Shown: positions 1 through 8,279 of the stretch, piece by piece
Numbering within the stretch: the first letter of the stretch is position 1
Layout: each line of letters starts with the position of its first letter
NCBI RefSeq assembly: GCF_001766675.1
Contig: NZ_MJLT01000068.1
Coordinates: 1-64,000 of the forward strand
Direction: 5' to 3'
DNA length: 64,000 nucleotides
DNA from: Arthrobacter sp. SW1
GTDB lineage: Bacteria; Actinomycetota; Actinomycetes; Actinomycetales; Micrococcaceae
Notes under the pieces: model-generated
What the model was told of the DNA's origin: nothing
The model's input: only the letters and a program-made list of their open reading frames with translations
Databases searched by the model: none
Program-made: the position numbers and the translations under genes

Positions 1-195
1 GCGGACCTCTTCCCCGTTTCCCGAGGCCCTTCAACCCAGCCTTCCGAACCCAGGCTGCCCCGGTCGCTGGATTAATCCCGCAAGCTTTAGCAGCCGCCGT
101 CGTGTCCTGCAGACGATCAAACACTACGAAAAATGCGTCCTTATGTTCCTGCCGGTACCAGCCAGAACCTGATGAATCACCGCTTAAACGAACCA
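1..195. other. Left-edge non-coding stretch
   Basis: I recognise no gene here. A plus-strand frame running in from the left edge stops at position 75, so it could be the last 24 codons of a gene outside the window, but the peptide resembles nothing I know. The rest has no start codon with a ribosome binding site and no coding-like frame. Confidence 0.3.
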
Positions 196-236
196 CGGTC
201 GTTGCAACTCCCGAAGTCAGGGTGTTGCAACGACCG
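196..236. repeat. 13-bp perfect inverted repeat (hairpin)
   Basis: CGGTCGTTGCAAC at 196-208 is matched exactly by its reverse complement at 224-236, with a 15-nt loop in which CCC/GGG can also pair. It lies downstream of the response regulator gene that ends at 300 on the minus strand, so it could act as a terminator. There is no clear U-tract. Confidence 0.6.
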
Positions 237-257
237 CTAGAACCCGCCGCGCGTTTT

Positions 258-282
258 CGGGGCCCCAACTGTACGTTCGCGC
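258..282. repeat. Half copy of palindromic intergenic element type B
   Basis: This stretch resembles the right arm of the hairpin at 19963-19986 (shared TGTACGTTCGCGC) but has no matching left arm. It also contains the self-complementary GGGGCCCC. Outer AACCCG (241-246) and CGGGTT (283-288) can pair around it. It lies just past the stop of the response regulator gene. Confidence 0.5.
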
Positions 283-299
283 CGGGTTTTAAAGGGGAT

Positions 300-965
300 T
301 CAGCGCTTTCCCGGGACGCCGTAGCGGTGTTCCGGCCGGCCGGTGGTTCCGTAGCGCAGTTGGATCTCGACGGCGCCGTCGTCCGCCAGCGAGGACAGGT
401 ACCTTTGCGCGGTAGCCCGGGAGACCCCCACCCGCTCGGCCACTTCCGCGGCGGAGTACTGCTCACCAGGTTCGAGGGATTCCAGCACGGCCGATTCCGT
501 GGCCGAACGCGGTTTGCCCGACGACGACACCTCCCCGGCGAACAACGCCCGGCGCGCTTTTTCGATGGTGTCCTGGTCCACCGCCTGCTGCCGGTCCAGG
601 ATGCGCCGGTACCGCGCATAGGCGCGCAGCTGCTGCGAGAGTGCCTCGGCGGTGAACGGCTTCAGCAGGTAGGCCAGGGCGCCGCGGCGGGTGGCGGTGC
701 GGATGGACTGCGCATCGGAGGCAGCCGTGAGCATCATCGCGTCCACATCCAGCTGCCCCAGCAGGTCCAGGCCGGATCCATCCGGCAGGTAGACGTCCAG
801 CAGTACCAGGTCCGGACGCAGGCTGTGCACCGACTGCAGTGCCTGTGCCGTGGAGCCGGCCGGCGCCAAGGCCAGGAACCCCGCCACTGAATCCACGTAG
901 GCCGCGTGCAACCGCGCCACGTGGAAGTCGTCGTCGACGATCAGCACCCTCAGGTCCGTGCTCAT
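300..965 (-). CDS. CitB/DcuR-type two-component response regulator
   Basis: A 221-residue response regulator. The N-terminal receiver domain has the acidic cluster D11-D13, the phospho-acceptor D57 in LLLDVYLPDG, and the conserved lysine in LLKPF. The C-terminal half has a winged-helix segment (about residues 170-205, with AAEVAERVGVSRATAQRYL) typical of the CitB/DpiA/DcuR family. The ATG at 965 overlaps the stop of the kinase gene as ATGA, so the two are translationally coupled. Family knowledge points to control of citrate or C4-dicarboxylate uptake, and the citrate carrier gene lies just beyond the kinase. A longer in-frame start at 1307 would sit inside the kinase gene and is unlikely. 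Confidence 0.9.
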   Translation of the reverse strand: MSTDLRVLIVDDDFHVARLHAAYVDSVAGFLALAPAGSTAQALQSVHSLRPDLVLLDVYLPDGSGLDLLGQLDVDAMMLTAASDAQSIRTATRRGALAYLLKPFTAEALSQQLRAYARYRRILDRQQAVDQDTIEKARRALFAGEVSSSGKPRSATESAVLESLEPGEQYSAAEVAERVGVSRATAQRYLSSLADDGAVEIQLRYGTTGRPEHRYGVPGKR

Positions 966-2725
966 TCTTCCTCTTCCGTTCCGTTGCCGGCCAGGGATGT
1001 GACCCCTGGCAGCGATGCCATGAAAACCGCGCCCGGCCCGACGGGCGATCCCGGGTCCAGGACCCGCACCTCGCCGCCGCGCCGCCGGGCGAGTTTCCGG
1101 CTCAGGGCGAGCCCCAGTCCATGCCCGCCTGCCGCCGCGGACCCGGCTCCGCCGCCTGCCGCCGTCGTGAACCCTTCGGCGAACACGGCCTCGGGATCGT
1201 TGCCGCCCAGCCCGTCGCCGGAGTCCGCGACCACGATATGCAGCGTGCCGCCGTCGGCCCCGTTTCCGGCACGCGGCGGCTCGTCGAGCAACTCCACTTC
1301 CACCCACCGCTCAGCCGCAGAGCCGGCGACGGCGGCATTGACGGCGTTGTCGATCAGGTTGCCGAGCACGGTGGTGACGTCCTGGGGGTCGCTGACCGTG
1401 CCGCGCACCAGGGTTTCGGGCCCGATCCGCAGCACCACGCCGCGTTCGTCCGCGCCCACGCTTTTCGCCCCGATGAACGCCTGCAGGTACGGATCCTGCA
1501 GCAGCCCGGCCTGTTGCACCGGGAAGGTCAGCGGCCCGGTTTCGGAGATCTTCGCCAGGTACTCCTTGGCCTGTTCGTTGTGGCCGATGCTCAGGAAGCC
1601 CGCGATTGTGTGGAGCTGGTTGGCGAACTCGTGGCGTTGCGCCCGCAGGGCGGTGGACATGGTGCCGACGGCGTCCAGCTGGCGGGTGAGCTGCTGCAAT
1701 TCGGTGCGGTCCCGCAGCATGACCACCCAGCCGAGGTCTTCCTTGCGGTGCAGGGCCTTGCGCGCGTTCACCACCAGCACCCGCCCGGCGGCCAGGATCT
1801 CCACCGCTTCGGCGTCGTGCATGGCGTCCCGGGTGAGCGCCTTGAGTTGTTCAGGTACGACGGCGGCCGCCCAGGGCTGCCCGATCCGCACCGAGGCGGC
1901 GGCCGGGGACGCCGGGCCGCCGCCGTCGTCGGGCAGCTCTTCTTCGGGAATGTCCAGCAGGCGCCGCGCGGCGGCGTTGAACACCGTGATGCGGCCGTCG
2001 GCAGAGACGCCGATGACGCCGTCGTCCACGCCCTGGAGGACGGCCACTTGGTCGTGGACCAGGGTGCTGATCTCCTCCGGTTCCATTCCGAGGGTGAGCC
2101 GCTGCAGCCGGCTCCGCAGCAGGAAGGACGCGAGCACTCCGGCCAGCAGGGCGCCGGCTGCGGTCAGCGCGATGGGCACGATGTCCTGCCGCAGGCTTTC
2201 GCCCAGGGACTCCATGGAATAGCCCACGCTGACTTCGCCCACCACGGTGTTTGTGCCGGGAGCGTAGACGGGCACCTTGGCGCCCGCGGACGGTCCCAGG
2301 GTTCCGGTGTTCCGGGTGGTGACTTCCTTGCCGGCCAGGGCTTCGCCGGGGTCGGTGCTGACGGGCTCGCCCAGGCGTTCCGGTTCGGGGTGGGCCAGCC
2401 GCAGGCCGGTTTCGTCCGTGACCACCACAAACAATGCCCCGGTGCGCTCGCGGGCCGCTTCGGCGGCCGCCATGATGGGACCCTTGGCCAGGATCTCCGC
2501 CGGGGGAGTGCCGCGCTCCTTGCTGATGGTCGCTACGGCCGAGCGGATGTCCGGGGCCGCGGCCACGGTGCGCGCCAGGGTGAGCGCCTGGTTCTCGGCC
2601 TCGGCGCCGATTCGTTGGTACACGAGCCAGGCGTGCACCGCGCCGCTGAGCAGAACCACCAAAAGGACGACGCCGAGCTGCAGCAGCAGCGTCTGGGTGG
2701 AAAACCGCATGGCGAACCGTGGCAT
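962..2725 (-). CDS. CitA/DcuS-family sensor histidine kinase
   Basis: A 587-residue membrane kinase. TM1 is about 11-31, an extracytoplasmic sCache-type sensor domain about 35-180, and TM2 about 182-203. A cytoplasmic PAS domain (about 220-340) is followed by the SpoOB-like H-box RAQRHEFANQLH with phospho-acceptor H365. The ATPase domain has N-box NLIDNAVNAA and G-box DSGDGLGG. The family senses citrate or C4-dicarboxylates outside the cell and phosphorylates the partner regulator, encoded here by the overlapping downstream gene. The start at 2725 has GGAG very close to it and TTCAAT six nt upstream, so the mRNA may be nearly leaderless. Confidence 0.9.
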   Translation of the reverse strand: MPRFAMRFSTQTLLLQLGVVLLVVLLSGAVHAWLVYQRIGAEAENQALTLARTVAAAPDIRSAVATISKERGTPPAEILAKGPIMAAAEAARERTGALFVVVTDETGLRLAHPEPERLGEPVSTDPGEALAGKEVTTRNTGTLGPSAGAKVPVYAPGTNTVVGEVSVGYSMESLGESLRQDIVPIALTAAGALLAGVLASFLLRSRLQRLTLGMEPEEISTLVHDQVAVLQGVDDGVIGVSADGRITVFNAAARRLLDIPEEELPDDGGGPASPAAASVRIGQPWAAAVVPEQLKALTRDAMHDAEAVEILAAGRVLVVNARKALHRKEDLGWVVMLRDRTELQQLTRQLDAVGTMSTALRAQRHEFANQLHTIAGFLSIGHNEQAKEYLAKISETGPLTFPVQQAGLLQDPYLQAFIGAKSVGADERGVVLRIGPETLVRGTVSDPQDVTTVLGNLIDNAVNAAVAGSAAERWVEVELLDEPPRAGNGADGGTLHIVVADSGDGLGGNDPEAVFAEGFTTAAGGGAGSAAAGGHGLGLALSRKLARRRGGEVRVLDPGSPVGPGAVFMASLPGVTSLAGNGTEEEE

Positions 2726-2756
2726 GGCTCCATTGAATCACTGGCCGCGGCGATTT

Positions 2757-2774
2757 GAGCAAAACGAGCAAAAT
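2757..2774. promoter_or_regulatory. Tandem 9-bp direct repeat, possible regulator site
   Basis: GAGCAAAAC at 2757-2765 is followed directly by GAGCAAAAT at 2766-2774, in the AT-richer intergenic space between the divergent kinase gene and the citrate carrier gene. Tandem direct repeats are a usual binding layout for response regulators. Assigning it to the adjacent regulator is inference. Confidence 0.35.
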
Positions 2775-2892
2775 GCTGGCAACGAGCACTATGCCAATCA
2801 AATCCGGCAAACCCGGTGACCTGACTCACCCCGCCCTACATTCGTAATGCGCACCACACCGACGTGATGCCATTCATAGTTAGGAGCCGGCC

Positions 2893-4374
2893 GTGCTGGT
2901 ACTGCTTGGATTCGCCATGATCGCGGTTTTCATGGCGCTGATCATGACGAAGAAGTTGACGCCAGTGCTGGCGCTGATCATCGTCCCCACCGTCTTCGGC
3001 CTGTTCGCAGGCGCCGGGCTCGGCATCGGCGACATGGTCATGGATTCGATGAAGTCCATGACCTCCACGGCCGCCCTGCTCATGTTCGCCATCGTCTACT
3101 TCGGCCTGATGATCGACGTCGGGCTCTTCGACCCGCTGGTGAAGTTCATCATCCGCAAGCTCGGCAACGACCCCGCCAAGGTGGTCCTCGGGACGGCAAT
3201 CCTCGCCGCCGCGGTCTCCCTGGACGGTGACGGCTCCACCACCTTCATCCTCACCACCGCCGCGATGCTGCCGGTCTACCTGCGCCTGAAGATGAGCCCC
3301 GTGGTCCTGACCTGCGTGGCGGGCCTCGCCAACGGCACCATGAACATCCTGCCGTGGGGCGGCCCCACCGCCCGCGCCGCCACCGCGCTGAAGATCGACG
3401 TCAACGACGTCTTCGTTCCCATGGTCCCGTCGCTGATCGCCGGCCTCGTGGTGGTCTTCGCCTTCGCCTGGATCCTCGGCATCCAGGAGCGCAACCGCCT
3501 CCGCTCCACGGCTCCGGAAATCTGGGGCGAACTGGCCGACCTGGATGACGCGTTCGACGGCGGCGCCGGCACCCCTGCTGCGGGCGGCACCTCCCGCGGT
3601 GGTTCGGCCCGCCCAGCCGGCACCGGTGTGTCCGGCGCCCGGCCGTCCGGCAACGGCGGCGTCGCCGTCCTGGAACGCAAGGAAACCGAGCTGCTGGTCG
3701 ATGACCACGACACCGCCATGGCGGATACCGCCCTCGATCCGAACCGCCCCACCCTGCGCCCCAAGCTGTTCTGGTTCAACCTCGGCCTCACGGCCGCCGT
3801 CATGACCATGCTGATCATGGACCTGGTTCCGCTGCCGTACGTCTTCATGGTGGGCTCCGCCATCGCCTTGCTGGTGAACTTCCCCAAGGTCAAGGACCAG
3901 GGCGCCCAGCTGATCGCCCACGCACCGTCGATCGTCGCCGTCGTCAGCATGGTCATGGCCGCCGCAGTCCTCACCGGTGTGCTCACCGGAACCGGCATGG
4001 TGGAAGCCATGTCCGCCTGGCTGGTGCAGATCATCCCCTCCAGCATGGGTCCGTTCATGGCGGTCATCACCGGCCTGCTGAGCATCCCGATGACGTTCTT
4101 CATGAGCAACGACGCCTTCTACTTCGGTGTGCTGCCGGTCCTGAGTGAAACCGCCGCCCACTACGGCATCGGCGCCGCGGACATGGCCCGTGCCTCCATC
4201 ACCGGCCAGCCCTTCCACATGCAGAGCCCGCTGGTCCCCGCGATCCTGCTGCTGGTGTCCCTCTCCAAGGTGGAACTGGGCGACCACCACAAGAAGGTCC
4301 TGTGGCGCTCCGCCGTGGTCTCCGTCGTCATGCTCGGCGTCGGAATGCTGACCGGGGCCATCGGCATCGGCTGA
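2893..4374 (+). CDS. citM: CitMHS-family citrate/metal:proton symporter
   Basis: A 493-residue polytopic membrane protein of the CitMHS family, which imports citrate complexed with Mg2+ or Ca2+ together with protons. About eleven to twelve hydrophobic helices are visible. Family-typical stretches are SLDGDGSTTFILT (about residues 100-112) and the near-terminal FFMSNDAFYFGVLPV. A hydrophilic, Gly/Pro-rich loop (about 205-285) splits the two halves. The GTG start has AGGAG six nt upstream (2882-2886). The divergent CitA-type kinase and regulator are its probable activators in response to citrate. Confidence 0.9.
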   Translation: MLVLLGFAMIAVFMALIMTKKLTPVLALIIVPTVFGLFAGAGLGIGDMVMDSMKSMTSTAALLMFAIVYFGLMIDVGLFDPLVKFIIRKLGNDPAKVVLGTAILAAAVSLDGDGSTTFILTTAAMLPVYLRLKMSPVVLTCVAGLANGTMNILPWGGPTARAATALKIDVNDVFVPMVPSLIAGLVVVFAFAWILGIQERNRLRSTAPEIWGELADLDDAFDGGAGTPAAGGTSRGGSARPAGTGVSGARPSGNGGVAVLERKETELLVDDHDTAMADTALDPNRPTLRPKLFWFNLGLTAAVMTMLIMDLVPLPYVFMVGSAIALLVNFPKVKDQGAQLIAHAPSIVAVVSMVMAAAVLTGVLTGTGMVEAMSAWLVQIIPSSMGPFMAVITGLLSIPMTFFMSNDAFYFGVLPVLSETAAHYGIGAADMARASITGQPFHMQSPLVPAILLLVSLSKVELGDHHKKVLWRSAVVSVVMLGVGMLTGAIGIG

Positions 4375-4390
4375 TTTCCCTTCAACCCCC

Positions 4391-4453
4391 CAACGCGGGG
4401 TCAGTTACGGCCCATGTTGCCGCCAAACATGGGCCGTAACTGACCCCGCGTTG
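4391..4453. repeat. Palindromic intergenic element type A, copy 1
   Basis: A perfect 28-bp inverted repeat (4391-4418 and 4426-4453) with a 7-nt loop. The arm core is GCGGGGTCAGTTACGGCCCA. Two more copies lie at 27625-27685 and 45432-45490. It sits 17 bp after the citrate carrier stop, so it may end that transcript, but conservation of arm sequence between copies goes beyond what a simple terminator needs. Confidence 0.85.
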
Positions 4454-4551
4454 CTGTGCGGCGACATAATCCGGCGGAGTCTGGTTACTCCCGATAAACA
4501 TTGGTTTACTGGCGAACGTGACAAGGACGTCACCGTGATCAAGGAGGCTCA

Positions 4552-5397
4552 ATGGGTATCGAACGCCGGACCATGCTGAAGGGACTGGGCGCAGGCGGAG
4601 TGGCAGGAGGCCTGGCGCTGTTCGCCGCCGGTCCCGCCAAGGCCGAGGCATCGCCGGAAGTGCAGAATATTCTGTCCGCCGCCGTGGCGTGGCGGGTCAC
4701 CGCCGCCGAGCGCGACATGCTGTACCGGCAGGCCTTCAACATCGCCCGCGATCGGCTCGACAACGCCCTCCGCGGTGTCGGCCAGCAGCGGCGGGGCGCC
4801 AAACCGCTGGCGTTCATTTCCGACGTCGACGACACCGTCCTGTCCTCCAACCCCTACTGGGAGATGCTGATCGCCGCCGGCAAGCAGGCGTTCGACGACG
4901 AACTGTGGGACGCCTGGGTCCGGGAGAACGGCCCCACGGCGACGTCCGGCGCCGTCGAATTCACCCGTTACGCGGAAAGCCGCGGCGTGGAGGTTTTCTA
5001 CGTTTCCCAGCGCGACCAGGGCCCGGACACCCAGCAGATCGGCGTCGCGAACCTGCGTCACGTGGGCCTGGCCTACGCCGACGACGAGCACGCCATCTTC
5101 CAGCGCGAGTCCTCCAACAAGGAGCCGGCCCAGCAGGCCATCGCGGACAAGTATCAGGTCATCGCCTTCCTGGGCGACAACCTGAACGACTTCCGCCGCC
5201 GCTACTACGTGAAGTCCGTCGAAGAGCGCCGTACCCTTGCCGCCGAGGACGCCGAGCGCTTCGGCCGCGACTTCATCCTCTTCCCGAACAACACGGATGG
5301 CCACTGGATGCGGGCCATCTTCGGCACCAGCGAGCCGGCGGACACCCCGGAATACCGCGCCCGGATGCTGCTGGCAGCCCAGGGCAAGGTCCTCTGA
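4552..5397 (+). CDS. Secreted HAD-superfamily acid phosphatase (class B/C, e(P4)-like)
   Basis: A 281-residue protein with a Tat-like signal (ERRTMLKG then a hydrophobic run, cleavage probably near AKA-EA at about 31). The HAD catalytic motif is FISDVDDTVLSS with nucleophile D91 and acid/base D93, and the C-terminal acidic motif is LGDNLNDF. This arrangement is that of class B/C non-specific acid phosphatases, which release phosphate from nucleotides or other monoesters outside the cell. No lipobox cysteine is visible, unlike classical e(P4). A strong AAGGAG lies upstream of the ATG. It appears to be a single-gene transcript ending at the hairpin at 5415-5452. Confidence 0.85.
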   Translation: MGIERRTMLKGLGAGGVAGGLALFAAGPAKAEASPEVQNILSAAVAWRVTAAERDMLYRQAFNIARDRLDNALRGVGQQRRGAKPLAFISDVDDTVLSSNPYWEMLIAAGKQAFDDELWDAWVRENGPTATSGAVEFTRYAESRGVEVFYVSQRDQGPDTQQIGVANLRHVGLAYADDEHAIFQRESSNKEPAQQAIADKYQVIAFLGDNLNDFRRRYYVKSVEERRTLAAEDAERFGRDFILFPNNTDGHWMRAIFGTSEPADTPEYRARMLLAAQGKVL

Positions 5398-5414
5398 CCC
5401 TCCCCAAAGACAAG

Positions 5415-5452
5415 GCAGGACGGCGAGTGCAAAGGTGCACTCGCCGTCCTGC
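5415..5452. terminator. Bidirectional terminator hairpin
   Basis: Perfect 17-bp arms at 5415-5431 and 5436-5452 enclose an AAGG loop, between the converging phosphatase and MatC-like genes. The plus-strand side is followed by a T-rich CTCTGTTTC. Confidence 0.85.
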
Positions 5453-5473
5453 TCTGTTTCAGGTCCGGGGAAG

Positions 5474-6913
5474 TTACACGAGGCCGGTGGGAACCAGGAG
5501 TGCCCAGGCCAAGCCGGGAGCCGCGAGGACAACGGCGCCCGCGTACATCATCAGCTGGCGGTAGACGCGCTGGCGGTCGTCTTCGCGGGCGTTGGCAACC
5601 ACCAGCGCACCGTCGGTGGAGAAGGGCGAAACGTCCACCACCGTGGCGGCGATAGCGAGAGCTGCGACCGTGCCCGAGGCGCTCAGCGAACTGGTGGCCA
5701 GCAGCGGGCCGGCCATCGGGATGAAGGCGGTCAACAGGGCGGTGGAGGAAGCGAACGCGGAGCCGACGCCGATCACGTAGCAGAGGACCAGTGCGATCAG
5801 GAGCGGTGCGCCCAGTGCGAGCGCCAGCTCGGCGAGGGTATCGATCACGCCGACGTGCTGCAGCAGCGAAACGTAGGTGATCATGCCTGCCACCAGCAGG
5901 ACCGTGGACCAGGAGACGCCGCCGATGAACGTCTTGTGTTCCTTGATGTTGACGAAGGCCAGGAGGAGGCCCGCCGAGAGGGCTACGAATCCGATCGGCA
6001 TGTGGAAGCCCAGGGTGCACACCAGGATCGCGGCGATCAGGCCCAGGGTGAGGATCTGCTGGCCGTGCGGCCGCGTTGCCTGGGCGGTATCGATGCCTGT
6101 GTAGCTGTTGGCGTGGTTGTCGCGCAGCTTGCCGAGGAGTCCGAAAAGCACAAGCGTCAGGACCGAGAGGATGAAGTTGACGGCGAAGCTGGCCAGGAAC
6201 AGTGCTTCCTGGGAAATGGGGAAGCCGTTCTTCAGGGCGATGTCGTGGACCAGCACGCCGGCGACGGACAGCGGGGAGAAGCCTCCCGCATGCGCTCCGT
6301 TGATGACGAAGGCGCCCATCACCACGGGGTGGATGCGTGATTCATAAGCCAGCCCCAGGGCGGCCGGGGCCAGGAGCGCGACGGCGGCCGGTGAGAAAGT
6401 GCCCAGTGCCGTCAGCGCTGCGGCCATGAGGAAGAACACCCAGGGCATGAGGAGCGTCCTGCCCCGGACCAGGCGCACGCAGGCCTGGACGATGATGTCG
6501 ATGGTCCCGTTCCTCTGGGCCATGCTGAAGAAGTAGGTGACTCCGATGATCGTGATGACGATGTTGGCCGGGAAATCCGCGAGGATCTCTTTGTCTTTCA
6601 TGCCCAGCATGAAGTAGCCGACGCCGAAGGAGGCAACCAGGCCCATGACCCCGATGTTCAGGGGCCACTTCGTGGCGACGATGAACATCCCGACGAGGAT
6701 GATGAGCGGGATGATCTGCGTGGCGGTCATGGTCGGCTCCGATCCCGGGGCCGCCGCGGAGCTGGAGAAGACACCTCCAAGCAGGAGGGCAAGCAAGCCC
6801 AGGGCCGTGATGGCGGCTACCGTCACCAGAAGGATACGGCGGCGGCGGTCGGGCCGGGGGGAGCTGATCTCGTGGTTCGTGCTGGATGCAGTCTTTTCTG
6901 CGGTGTTGCTCAT
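5474..6913 (-). CDS. MatC-like dicarboxylate carrier (SLC13/ion transporter superfamily)
   Basis: A 479-residue protein with about twelve hydrophobic segments. After a charged N-terminal tail (about 35 residues), the region IIPLIILVGMFIVATKWPLNIG onwards resembles the MatC N-terminal domain of malonate/dicarboxylate carriers, and FSPFSTDG-like serine/proline loops (VDVSPFSTDGAL) recur near the C-terminus. I chose the ATG at 6913 because GAGGAG lies just before it; a start at 6955 would overlap the upstream gene. It follows the PrpF-family gene by about 10 bp and probably imports that enzyme's substrate, a di- or tricarboxylate. The exact substrate is not readable. Confidence 0.8.
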   Translation of the reverse strand: MSNTAEKTASSTNHEISSPRPDRRRRILLVTVAAITALGLLALLLGGVFSSSAAAPGSEPTMTATQIIPLIILVGMFIVATKWPLNIGVMGLVASFGVGYFMLGMKDKEILADFPANIVITIIGVTYFFSMAQRNGTIDIIVQACVRLVRGRTLLMPWVFFLMAAALTALGTFSPAAVALLAPAALGLAYESRIHPVVMGAFVINGAHAGGFSPLSVAGVLVHDIALKNGFPISQEALFLASFAVNFILSVLTLVLFGLLGKLRDNHANSYTGIDTAQATRPHGQQILTLGLIAAILVCTLGFHMPIGFVALSAGLLLAFVNIKEHKTFIGGVSWSTVLLVAGMITYVSLLQHVGVIDTLAELALALGAPLLIALVLCYVIGVGSAFASSTALLTAFIPMAGPLLATSSLSASGTVAALAIAATVVDVSPFSTDGALVVANAREDDRQRVYRQLMMYAGAVVLAAPGLAWALLVPTGLV

Positions 6914-6923
6914 GGCTTTCTCC

Positions 6924-8042
6924 TCATTGAGTGGCGCCGGCGAAGGAGGCGTCAACGGCGCTGCCGAGGACCTCCGGAAGGTGGATGACGGTGCTGGCGA
7001 TGGTGCGGGCGGTGCGGTCGACGCCGACCAGCAGTGACCCGTCCCGTTCTTCGCTCCAGGTTTCGATGACTCCGGCCGGCGTGCGCAGCCGGAGGGTGCT
7101 GTGGTGGGATGCGCGCGCCATCCCGTCCAGGACGGTGCCCGTGGTGCGGGCGGCGAGGGTCAGGGCGATGCTCCCGGTAATTGCCAGGGCCGGGTGCGGT
7201 TTGCCCATCGACAGCATCATGGCGCTGAGGTCACTGTCCGTGTCGGACCGGGCGGGAGGGGCGACGATCGCGACCTTCGGGATGGCGCGGGCGGCATCGC
7301 GAGTGGTCGCGGCCAGGCCCATGCGGACTGCGGCTTCGCGGCGGATCTCCTCCAGGAGCTGCAGCTGCGGCCCCACTGCGGCGGCCCAGCCTTCGTGGCG
7401 CTCCGGATCGAGGCCCAGATCCGCCGCGCGGAGAATGACGAGCGGCGCGCCGGCGTCGACCATCGAAACGGTCCAGCGGCGGCCGGACGCCGTCAGGGTG
7501 TCCGACGGCGAACCCGTCGGGAGCAGCGCGCCCGTGGTCTTGCCTGCGGGGTCCCGGAAGCCGAGTCCCACCCGGTATCCCGGGAACGGTACGCCCGGCA
7601 TGTGCGCCTGCGGAACGATCGGAAGGGCGCCTGAGGGGGTGGAGACCTGCTGGATGATGATCTGCCCGGTGTTGGTATTGCGCGTCACGATCTGCGTGAC
7701 GTCCCCGGTGGGAACCACCCAGCCCTTTTCGATGGCGTAGAGTCCGACGACGGCCGAGCAGTTGCCGCAGTTGCTGCCCCAGTCGACCGTGGCTTCTTCG
7801 ATGCCGACCTGGGCGAAAGTGAAGTCGACGTCTACCTCTCCGCTGTGGGGTCGGTCCAGGATGACGGCTTTGCTGGTGGTCGACGTTGCGCCGCCGACGC
7901 CGTCGATCTGCCTGCTGTCGGGGCTGCCGAACAACCGTGGAAGAAGTATGTCCGGGCCGGCCGGGGCCTCGCCGAGCTGCGCGCCTTCAAAGACCCAGCA
8001 CTTGCTGGTGCCTCCCCGCATCCACTCTGCTTCGATCTTCAT
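6924..8042 (-). CDS. PrpF-family tricarboxylate isomerase/tautomerase
   Basis: A 372-residue PrpF-family protein. The N-terminus MRGGTSKCWVF and the motif WGSNCGNCSAVVG (about residues 88-100) are hallmarks of the family, which includes 2-methylaconitate cis-trans isomerase (PrpF) and 4-oxalomesaconate tautomerase (GalD). These cofactor-free enzymes move a double bond in unsaturated tricarboxylates. No methylcitrate or gallate genes are nearby, so neither named function can be assigned. The partners are a carboxylate carrier downstream and a divergent LysR gene. AAGGAA precedes the ATG by 8 nt. Isomerisation of an imported aconitate-like acid is the best inference. Confidence 0.8.
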   Translation of the reverse strand: MKIEAEWMRGGTSKCWVFEGAQLGEAPAGPDILLPRLFGSPDSRQIDGVGGATSTTSKAVILDRPHSGEVDVDFTFAQVGIEEATVDWGSNCGNCSAVVGLYAIEKGWVVPTGDVTQIVTRNTNTGQIIIQQVSTPSGALPIVPQAHMPGVPFPGYRVGLGFRDPAGKTTGALLPTGSPSDTLTASGRRWTVSMVDAGAPLVILRAADLGLDPERHEGWAAAVGPQLQLLEEIRREAAVRMGLAATTRDAARAIPKVAIVAPPARSDTDSDLSAMMLSMGKPHPALAITGSIALTLAARTTGTVLDGMARASHHSTLRLRTPAGVIETWSEERDGSLLVGVDRTARTIASTVIHLPEVLGSAVDASFAGATQ

Positions 8043-8279
8043 GGTGTGTGTTCCTTGCCTTCAGTGCTGCCCGCGTGTGCCGGGCTGTTTCGAGATTGAC
8101 GCAGATCACAAATGAAGACAATGTTGGATTTATGGACACATATGTAGCGATTCTTAATTCACTGCGGGAGTTGGCTTGGAAGGAGCAGTTTGGCGGTCTG
8201 TGCCGAGCGACGCTTCGCAATGCTGTAGCCGTCAAAGCACCAGCCTGCATAGGATGAACTGATCCATCAGGAGGGTGAA

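Noticed and set aside
1..75. C-terminal end of an upstream gene on the plus strand
   Set aside because: The 24-codon peptide before the stop at 73-75 has no recognisable family and the other frames are equally open, so I did not call a gene.
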